64,000 bases of DNA from the NCBI RefSeq assembly GCF_021432385.1, contig NZ_JAEACT010000002.1, forward strand, positions 1,569,501 to 1,633,500, written 5' to 3'. A program made the position numbers and the translations under genes. The notes under the pieces were generated by a model. That model did not search any database. It was not told the DNA's origin and saw only the letters and a program-made list of their open reading frames with translations. This stretch comes from Clostridium hydrogenum. Lineage in GTDB: Bacteria; Bacillota; Clostridia; Clostridiales; Clostridiaceae. Shown piece by piece: positions 58,253 through 64,000 of the stretch (positions within the stretch are counted from its first letter, which is position 1; each line of letters starts with the position of its first letter).

Positions 58253-58870
58253 ATGAGCAAAGATAAAGTAAATAAGTTTTTTAAAATTATTAATAGTTAT
58301 AATGATTTTGAGCATCTACTATCCATTATAATATGTAATTCAGGACCAACTTTAAAAAAGCAGAAAACAGCCTCCCTTATTATTTTTAATGAAAATGGAA
58401 GAAGGCTAAATAAATTATGGGATAAATATAAAAGTAAAGTAAAAGAAAAATTAAACATTGATTATTTTGAATTGAAAAAAAATCAAAATAGCACTATTGT
58501 TATATTTTATAATTATGAAATGCTTAAATCTAATTTAAATGATAAATTAAACATGAGGTTTTTAAATAGATTTGGATATAATAATGAGATGAACCTTCAG
58601 CAGTGCATGCAGCTTTTAAGTGAGAGATATCAAAAGGCTTGTCCACATGAAATTGGAATTTTTTTAGGCTATCCTACAGAAGATGTGGTAACTTTTGTGG
58701 ATTGTCCTGATAAAGAATGTAAATTGATAGGATACTGGAAGGTTTATCATGATATTGAAAAAGCCAAAGTAATTTTTCAAGCGTATGATTTGCTAAAGCA
58801 AAATATAATTGAAGGTATTCTTAATGGGTATAGTCCTATTAAATTGATAAATGAAAGAGTTTATTTGTAA
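58253..58870 (+). CDS. DUF3793 family protein
   Basis: 205 residues with CNSGPTLKKQKTASLIIF, IDYFELKKNQNSTIVIFYNYEML and CPHEIGIFLGYPTEDVVTF, then a cysteine pair in DCPDKECKLIGYWKVYHD, the signature of DUF3793. Such genes commonly sit beside feo and flavodoxin genes in clostridia, so a role in iron handling or flavodoxin use is inferred. RBS AGGAGG before ATG. It ends the feo operon. Confidence 0.85.
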   Translation: MSKDKVNKFFKIINSYNDFEHLLSIIICNSGPTLKKQKTASLIIFNENGRRLNKLWDKYKSKVKEKLNIDYFELKKNQNSTIVIFYNYEMLKSNLNDKLNMRFLNRFGYNNEMNLQQCMQLLSERYQKACPHEIGIFLGYPTEDVVTFVDCPDKECKLIGYWKVYHDIEKAKVIFQAYDLLKQNIIEGILNGYSPIKLINERVYL

Positions 58871-58874
58871 AGTT

Positions 58875-58909
58875 AAAAATGGGTGTGGAACTGCCACACC
58901 CATTTTTAT
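58875..58909 (+). terminator. feo operon terminator
   Basis: AAAAATGGGTGTGG (58876-58889) pairs perfectly with CCACACCCATTTTT (58894-58907). Confidence 0.9.
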
Positions 58910-58967
58910 ATAATTCTGAGTTTTAGAATAGTGTTGGAACTAACCAACTTAAAAAAATATTCTTTAT

Positions 58968-59636
58968 CTAAAATTCTTTGAAGAGATTGTCAAATAGGAC
59001 TTCAATTTGCGAATTAACTTCGAATTCTTTACAGAGTTTATCAAAAATACATTTTATATCATCTTCAAAGTTGTTATTAAAACTTAAATCAGTAATTTTC
59101 AATGAAATAAGGCTCTCTTTAATTTCTTCTAATAAACCATAGGCACTATCAGTTTTATTAGATAGATACTTTATGGTTCCTCTATGCAATAACCTTAATA
59201 CCTTATACCATTCTGGTCTATTAGGAATGTAATTAGATTCTACTTGTTTTCTTATAGTTTCTTTGTTATTTATAGTAAAGTTTGTATCATATTTCAAAAG
59301 AACTATACTGTTTTGCAAATCTTGTTGTGAAATTGTTTCCCTTATGTCCAAATCAACAGAAATGTTATCTTGATAAACCAAGATTAATATACCTTTAGGG
59401 TTTTCAGTAAAATTGGTCATTACTGGATTACCATAGAGTGAAATAATTCCATCAACTTTATAACTATCAATGTTACCTAAAATTATTAAGTCAATGTCAG
59501 AAAATTTTGTTGCTGTACCTTTTGCTAAAGACCCCTTTAAAATCATTGAAAATCTATTATTTTTACAAAATTCATAAACGGATTCAATATAATTTTTATA
59601 ATTTGATGAAGGATAATTTATTTCAAAATTAAGCAT
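58968..59636 (-). CDS. Nucleotidyltransferase domain protein
   Basis: 222 residues. The polymerase-beta-like motif is GSLAKGTATKFSDIDLIILG, with a further carboxylate in ISVDLDIRET, giving the three acidic residues needed for metal-dependent NMP transfer. The C-terminal half is helical (KVLRLLHRGTIKYLSNKTDSAYGLLEEIKESL). It resembles aminoglycoside-nucleotidyltransferase-like or MNT-type proteins, but no HEPN partner is adjacent, so an antitoxin role is not supported. RBS AAGGAGG before ATG. Substrate unknown. Confidence 0.8.
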   Translation of the reverse strand: MLNFEINYPSSNYKNYIESVYEFCKNNRFSMILKGSLAKGTATKFSDIDLIILGNIDSYKVDGIISLYGNPVMTNFTENPKGILILVYQDNISVDLDIRETISQQDLQNSIVLLKYDTNFTINNKETIRKQVESNYIPNRPEWYKVLRLLHRGTIKYLSNKTDSAYGLLEEIKESLISLKITDLSFNNNFEDDIKCIFDKLCKEFEVNSQIEVLFDNLFKEF

Positions 59637-59743
59637 AATAGCCTCCTTTCTAATCTAAAAACAATACTAACTTTGGAATAACTACAAGTATGTACTTTCT
59701 AAAATTCGATTATATACCAATAAAACTGTATATTTCGCCTTAT

Positions 59744-59800
59744 TATAGCATATGTTCAATAATGTATCAATTTTCAACACTTATTTAAAACATAGCTATA
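59744..59800. repeat. Family B palindrome, copy B3 (degenerate)
   Basis: The right half, CAACACTTATTTAAAACATAGC (59775-59796 region), is intact, while the left half (TAGCATATGTTCAATAATGTAT, 59745-59766) has drifted and pairs poorly. It lies in the 389-bp gap before murQ; the rest of that gap is AT-rich and shows only the murQ promoter. Confidence 0.6.
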
Positions 59801-59945
59801 CAAAAAACAATAATGTATATTTTACAATTATTGCAATATATTAATATAAAACACATGGGAATCACGCTATAATGATATATTATCAATATAATACGTTGCA
59901 TAATAATAGATTGTCAATAAAATGACTAAAAATTTATTAATAGTG

Positions 59946-59974
59946 TTGACAATTTGTTTTACGAATGTTAATAT
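59946..59974 (+). promoter_or_regulatory. murQ promoter
   Basis: TTGACA (59946-59951), 17-nt spacer, TAATAT (59969-59974), about 50 nt before the start codon. Confidence 0.65.
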
Positions 59975-60025
59975 ATTCATGAAATAAAGTTTTAAAAATA
60001 AATATTACAGTTTTGGGGTGTGAAA

Positions 60026-60934
60026 ATGAGTTCATATTTAGAAAGTCTTATTACCGAACAGGTAAATGAAAATACAAAAAATATTGATACCATGAGTACA
60101 GTTGAAATACTTAATTCTATAAACAATGAGGATATTAAGGTTGCTTATGTTGTTAGAGAAGAAATTCAAAGTATTGCTAAAGCTGTTGATGTTGTTAGTG
60201 AAAAACTAAAAAATAATGGAAGACTTTTTTATGTTGGGGCAGGAACAAGTGGTAGGCTTGGAATATTAGATGCTTCAGAGTGCCCTCCTACATATAGCAC
60301 TGACCCAGAAATAGTACAAGGTATTATAGCTGGTGGAAGTAAAGCAATTTTTGCATCAATTGAGGGGGCTGAAGATGATGAAGAAAAGGGAAGAAGCATT
60401 ATTAAAGAAAAAGGTATGAATTCAAAAGATGTTTTAATAGGCATAACAGCAAGTGGACGAACTCCTTTTGTAATTGGGGCAATGAAAGAAGCTAAAAAAA
60501 ATGGAATTGCAACTATAGGAATAAGCAATAACAAAAATTCATTAATAAATGAAGAAGTAGATATTAAAATTAATCCTGTTGTAGGACCAGAAGTTATTAT
60601 GGGTTCAACAAGAATGAAGGCTGGCACTTCACAAAAACTTGTTCTTAATATGATAACTACTGCAGCAATGATAAAGCTTGGAAAAGTATATGGCAATCTT
60701 ATGGTTGATCTTCAACTTAGCAATAAAAAACTATTAGATAGAGCAGTAAGAATAATTCAATATGCTACAAATGTACAAAAGGAAAAAGCTAAAGAATATT
60801 TAGAAAAGTCTGAGTTTAATCCTAAAGTTGCTATTGTAATGCTAAAGGCTGGTGTTGACAAAGATAAAGCTCAAAAATTGTTAGAAGAAGAAAATGGATT
60901 TGTAACAAAGGCCATTGAAGTAAATTCTAAATGA
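60026..60934 (+). CDS. murQ: N-acetylmuramic acid 6-phosphate etherase
   Basis: Cleaves the lactyl ether of MurNAc-6-phosphate to GlcNAc-6-phosphate in cell-wall recycling. The SIS domain shows FYVGAGTSGRLGILDASECPPT, then EGAEDDEEKG, ITASGRTPFVIGAMKEAK and GPEVIMGSTRMKAGTSQKLVLNMITT, all MurQ signatures, with catalytic glutamates in the first two. 302 residues. GTG at 60020 is in frame, but GGGGTG serves the ATG at 60026. No murP (PTS) gene is adjacent; an oligopeptide transporter follows. Confidence 0.95.
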   Translation: MSSYLESLITEQVNENTKNIDTMSTVEILNSINNEDIKVAYVVREEIQSIAKAVDVVSEKLKNNGRLFYVGAGTSGRLGILDASECPPTYSTDPEIVQGIIAGGSKAIFASIEGAEDDEEKGRSIIKEKGMNSKDVLIGITASGRTPFVIGAMKEAKKNGIATIGISNNKNSLINEEVDIKINPVVGPEVIMGSTRMKAGTSQKLVLNMITTAAMIKLGKVYGNLMVDLQLSNKKLLDRAVRIIQYATNVQKEKAKEYLEKSEFNPKVAIVMLKAGVDKDKAQKLLEEENGFVTKAIEVNSK

Positions 60935-60983
60935 AAACTATAAAAAAATTTAATAATAAAAATAGCTAAGCATATTAAAGGAA

Positions 60984-61031
60984 GCTATGTTTTAAATAAG
61001 TGTGAAAATCAACACTTATTTAAAACATAGC
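60984..61031. repeat. Family B palindrome, copy B4 (full)
   Basis: Perfect 20-bp arms (60984-61003 and 61012-61031) enclose loop GAAAATCA. The arm starts GCTATGTTTTAAATAAG. It lies between murQ and the transporter operon, probably as a terminator for murQ, in inverted orientation relative to B2. Confidence 0.85.
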
Positions 61032-61067
61032 CAATAATAAAAATAAATAAATTAAGGGGGCAAAAAT

Positions 61068-62786
61068 ATGAAAAAAAAATTAGTCACTTTTTCTGTAATA
61101 ACTGCTGTGATTTCTTCAATAGGGCTTACTGGATGTGGAGGTAGTTCCACTGGTAATTCCACTGCAAAGGATAATGCTGAACCCAAAGTAGAAAATGTTA
61201 TAAAAGTAAATAAAGCTTCTGATAACAGTAAGATTCCAGATGCAGCTAAAAATAGGAAGGATACATTAATAATTGGAAGTGATGTACCAGGGGGAAATTT
61301 TGTTAGCTTTTATGCTCAAACTATTACTGATGCTTATATTAGCGATGCAGTTAGTGATGGTCTTGTTGACTTTGATGATAATGGAAAACCAATTTCAGGT
61401 ATAGCTAAAAACTGGGATATATCCAGTGATGGATTAACTTATACTTTTCATTTAAGAGATGATGTTAAATTTAGTAATGGTAAGCCGCTTACAGCTGAGG
61501 ATGTTAAATTTTCATTAGAATTAGTATTTGATCCTAGCTTTTCTGGAGCAGTAGATTGTAAAGCAATACCAATTAAAGGTGGAGAAGCTTTTAAAGCAGG
61601 AACTGCTAAGGATATTGAAGGAATAAAGATTAAAGATCCACACACAATATCAGTTACACTTGAAAAGGCCAACTCTTCAATATTGTATCTTATAGGTACA
61701 ACTATTATTTCAAAAGATTATTTTGGAAGTGACTATACGCCAGGAAATACTAAAGGTATTGAGGCAAAACTTCAAAAACCTATAGGCTGTGGAGCATATG
61801 AGGTTACTAAATATATACCAGGACAAGAAGTTGATCTTACAGCTAATAAATATTATTGGAAGGGTACGCCTAAGATTAAAAATTTAATATTTAAAGCTAC
61901 AACCGAGGAAAATAAAATGCAGAATTTAACTTCTGGAGAAACTGATATAGATACCTTTAATGGTACGCCTGAAAATATAGATCAAGTAAAATCAATGGGA
62001 TTTATGGATTACACTACTTTTCCTTCTTCAAGCATATTTTATATAGGTGTAAATTGTAAAGATCCAAAGTTTAGTGATAAAAGAGTACGTCAAGCTCTTG
62101 AATATGGCTTAAACAGAGAACAAATGGCTAAGTCAGTGTTTAAGGGAAATGCATATATAATAAATGAACCACAATCTAAAGCACATGCATCATACACAAA
62201 CGATGTTAATCAATATAAATACAATGTTGATAAAGCCAATAAACTACTTGATGAGGCAGGATGGAAAAAAGGTTCTGATGGGATAAGAGAAAAAGATGGC
62301 AAGAAATTTATAATTCATTTAATGTCATCATCAACTAATGCTGCACATAAATTAGAAATACCAATTATAAAAGCAAACTATAAGTTGCTTGGAATAGATG
62401 TTGAACCACAGCTTATGGATCTTAATACTCTTTTAAGTAAGACAGATGAAAAAGATTTTGAAGCATATTTAATGGGAACCTCATTAGGCGCTGATGCATT
62501 ATCTTCAGATTTAGCAGCAAATTTTAAAACGGGAGCTCCAAGTAATAATATGTCATATTCAAATTCAAAGGTAGATGAGCTTATAGCACAAGCTTATGCA
62601 GAAAAAGATGAAGGAAAGAAGACAGCTATAGAGCAAAAAATATATAAAATTATTAATGAAGATTTGCCATTTATATTTACTTATCAGCCACAAACAGTAT
62701 GGGCAAGCAGTGCTAGAGTAAGCGGAATTAAATTCTTACCTTATAATTCTTATGCTCACTATTTATTTAAAGCTGAAGTAAAGTAG
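61068..62786 (+). CDS. Oligopeptide ABC transporter substrate-binding lipoprotein
   Basis: Signal peptide with lipobox (MKKKLVTFSVITAVISSIGLTGCGG; lipid-anchored Cys23), then the SBP family 5 fold: AISDAVSDGLVDFDDNGKPISGIAKNWDISSDGLTYTFHLRDDVKFSNGKPLTAEDVKFSLE near the N-terminus and KRVRQALEYGLNREQMAKSVFKGNA in the hinge region. 572 residues. RBS AAGGGGG before ATG. It binds peptides (possibly muropeptides, given murQ upstream) outside the membrane for the permeases downstream. Confidence 0.93.
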   Translation: MKKKLVTFSVITAVISSIGLTGCGGSSTGNSTAKDNAEPKVENVIKVNKASDNSKIPDAAKNRKDTLIIGSDVPGGNFVSFYAQTITDAYISDAVSDGLVDFDDNGKPISGIAKNWDISSDGLTYTFHLRDDVKFSNGKPLTAEDVKFSLELVFDPSFSGAVDCKAIPIKGGEAFKAGTAKDIEGIKIKDPHTISVTLEKANSSILYLIGTTIISKDYFGSDYTPGNTKGIEAKLQKPIGCGAYEVTKYIPGQEVDLTANKYYWKGTPKIKNLIFKATTEENKMQNLTSGETDIDTFNGTPENIDQVKSMGFMDYTTFPSSSIFYIGVNCKDPKFSDKRVRQALEYGLNREQMAKSVFKGNAYIINEPQSKAHASYTNDVNQYKYNVDKANKLLDEAGWKKGSDGIREKDGKKFIIHLMSSSTNAAHKLEIPIIKANYKLLGIDVEPQLMDLNTLLSKTDEKDFEAYLMGTSLGADALSSDLAANFKTGAPSNNMSYSNSKVDELIAQAYAEKDEGKKTAIEQKIYKIINEDLPFIFTYQPQTVWASSARVSGIKFLPYNSYAHYLFKAEVK

Positions 62787-62801
62787 GAAGGAGAATTATA
62801 A

Positions 62802-63770
62802 ATGTCACGATATATAGTGAAAAGATTACTACAAATGATTCCTATACTTCTAGGCGTTTCAATAATTATATTTCTAGTATTTTCACTTGCACCAGGAGAT
62901 ATAGTTGACAACATGGGTGTAAACAGTCATATGAGTGCAGCAAAGGTGACTCAATTAAGGCATTTGTATCATCTTGATGAATCAAAACCAGTTCAGTATT
63001 TAAATTGGTTAAAAAATGCTTTAAGTGGTAATTTCGGATATTCACTAGATTATAGGCAAAGTGTAAGCACAGTTATTAAAAGCTATATATGGAATTCCTT
63101 TGCCCTCTCCTTTGCGGCATTTATAGTAGCAATACTTATTGCAATACCAATAGGAATTATATCTGCCACAAAGCAGTATTCTGTTTTTGATTCAGTTTTC
63201 ACAATATTAGCGCTTATAGGAATATCAATACCTTCATTCTTTACAGGTTTACTTCTTATAAAATGGTTATGCGTAGATCTTAAGTTGTTCCCGGTATCGG
63301 GAATGACTACTTCTGGTAGTAATGCTACAGGTGTAAAAAGAATAGGAGATATAGCTTATCACATGTTTTTGCCACTTGTTGTTTTAACCTTTGAGAGTGT
63401 TGCAAGCCTTATGAGGTATATGAGGACAAGTATGCTTGAGGTTATAAGGCAGGATTATATAGTAACAGCTAGAGCAAAGGGCTTGAAGGAAAGTATTGTT
63501 ATATATAAACATGCACTTAAAAATAGTTTGATTCCGGTAATAACAATACTTGGAATGTGGATACCAGGATTATTTTGTGGAGCTATAATAACAGAACAAA
63601 TATTTTCTTGGCCGGGAATTGGAAGAGTAGCACTTCAGGCAGTAAGTCATAGAGATTATCAATTACTTATGGGCTTCAATATGCTAATTGCAGTACTTAC
63701 TCTTCTTGGAAATTTGGTCGCAGACATTGCGTATGCAATTGTTGATCCTAGAATTAGACTTGAAGAATAG
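62802..63770 (+). CDS. Oligopeptide ABC transporter permease, OppB/DppB type
   Basis: 322 residues, six membrane helices, start MSRYIVKRLLQMIPILLGVSIIIFLVFSLAPGD typical of OppB/DppB/AppB. The EAA-loop is VIRQDYIVTARAKGLKESIVIYKHALKNSLIPVIT. RBS AAGGAG before ATG, 15 nt after the SBP gene. Confidence 0.94.
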   Translation: MSRYIVKRLLQMIPILLGVSIIIFLVFSLAPGDIVDNMGVNSHMSAAKVTQLRHLYHLDESKPVQYLNWLKNALSGNFGYSLDYRQSVSTVIKSYIWNSFALSFAAFIVAILIAIPIGIISATKQYSVFDSVFTILALIGISIPSFFTGLLLIKWLCVDLKLFPVSGMTTSGSNATGVKRIGDIAYHMFLPLVVLTFESVASLMRYMRTSMLEVIRQDYIVTARAKGLKESIVIYKHALKNSLIPVITILGMWIPGLFCGAIITEQIFSWPGIGRVALQAVSHRDYQLLMGFNMLIAVLTLLGNLVADIAYAIVDPRIRLEE

Positions 63771-63782
63771 AAGGTGATTATA

Positions 63783-64000
63783 TTGGAAAGTAAAGTGAAT
63801 ATTAATACAAATCTGATAAACGCTGATGAAAGAATTATAAGCCCTTCAAGAATGGCTTGGAGGAGATTAAAAAAGAATAAACTTGCACTAATAGGAATGT
63901 GCATCCTTATATTCATGATTTTATTTTCAGTTTTGGGACCTGTAATATCTCCATATACTGCTGAAACTATGGATTATAATAATCCAACTATAGGTCCAAG
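63783..64000 (+). CDS. Oligopeptide ABC transporter permease, OppC/DppC type, 3' truncated by window
   Basis: The frame starts at TTG 63783 with RBS AAGGTG (63771-63776) and reads MESKVNINTNLINADERI, then the OppC N-terminus SPSRMAWRRLKKNKLALIGMCILIFMILFSVLGPVISPYTAETMDYNN up to the window edge, without a stop. This is the second permease of the operon; ATPase genes are expected beyond the window. Confidence 0.88.
   Translation, partial: MESKVNINTNLINADERIISPSRMAWRRLKKNKLALIGMCILIFMILFSVLGPVISPYTAETMDYNNPTIGP

Noticed and set aside
58968-59636. MNT-type antitoxin of a HEPN/MNT toxin-antitoxin pair
   Set aside because: No HEPN gene lies on either side and the protein is longer than typical MNT antitoxins.
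60229-60696. 155-codon minus-strand ORF opposite murQ
   Set aside because: It is the shadow of a highly conserved gene, has no RBS, and gives a low-complexity hydrophobic product.

Overview
The window is AT-rich, gene-dense bacterial DNA with strong GGAGG-type ribosome binding sites, many TTG/GTG starts, and genes typical of an anaerobic, spore-forming Firmicute: a CotS-family coat protein, an anaerobic sulfite reductase operon, an IspH-S1 fusion, FeoAAB with flavodoxin and DUF3793, and the block miaB-mutS-mutL-miaA-hfq. A member of Clostridium sensu stricto is the best inference; the species cannot be fixed by reading. No rRNA, tRNA, CRISPR array or replication origin was seen.

Layout. 1-15.6 kb is core chromosome: the 3' end of a BaiN/HI0933-type flavoprotein, cmk, ispH-rpsA, speD, a CotS-like gene, a GNAT acetyltransferase, a 56-codon minus-strand gene, then miaB-mutS-mutL-miaA-hfq and an aluminium-resistance/methionine-gamma-lyase-like PLP enzyme. 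16-22.2 kb holds small regulator-plus-partner units: PadR + DUF2812, lexA, MarR + amidohydrolase, and a winged-helix regulator + HExxH metalloprotease with a C-terminal helix-hairpin-helix, followed by a Cys-rich/acidic protein. A remnant of a second lexA 3' end lies among them. 22.4-27.3 kb is a chemotaxis receptor gene truncated next to a Tn554-type tnpA-tnpB-tnpC element without cargo. 27.3-34.6 kb carries YtxH and DUF948 proteins, an XRE regulator with an ABC-2 exporter, DegV, and an OmpR-type two-component system. 34.9-43.5 kb has a secreted sedolisin-like protease, an orphan, a 4Fe-4S protein, a MacB/LolD-type ABC pair, a DUF5610-like protein, a ROK fructokinase and a lactate/malate dehydrogenase homologue.

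43.7-47.2 kb is a Crp/Fnr regulator with asrABC, in which asrA carries an in-frame TAA. 47.4-54.1 kb is a decaying cluster of paralogous alpha/beta hydrolases with an AraC regulator and two methyltransferases; its first promoter has a Fur box. 54.5-58.9 kb is the Fur-regulated ferrous iron operon. 59-64 kb has a nucleotidyltransferase, murQ and the start of an oligopeptide ABC operon (SBP, permease, second permease cut by the window end), which fits peptidoglycan and peptide recycling.

The most unusual content is intergenic: at least three families of dispersed palindromic elements. Family A (about 36.1, 53.2 and 54.2 kb, plus a core-less relative at 37.3 kb) has a conserved structured core of about 145 bp inside arms built from degenerate 7-bp repeats. 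The arm sequence differs between copies but stays self-complementary within each copy. Family B is a 50-bp near-perfect palindrome (1.1, 31.4, 59.7, 61.0 kb). Family C is a hairpin of about 100 bp (14.2, 22.3, 41.2 kb).
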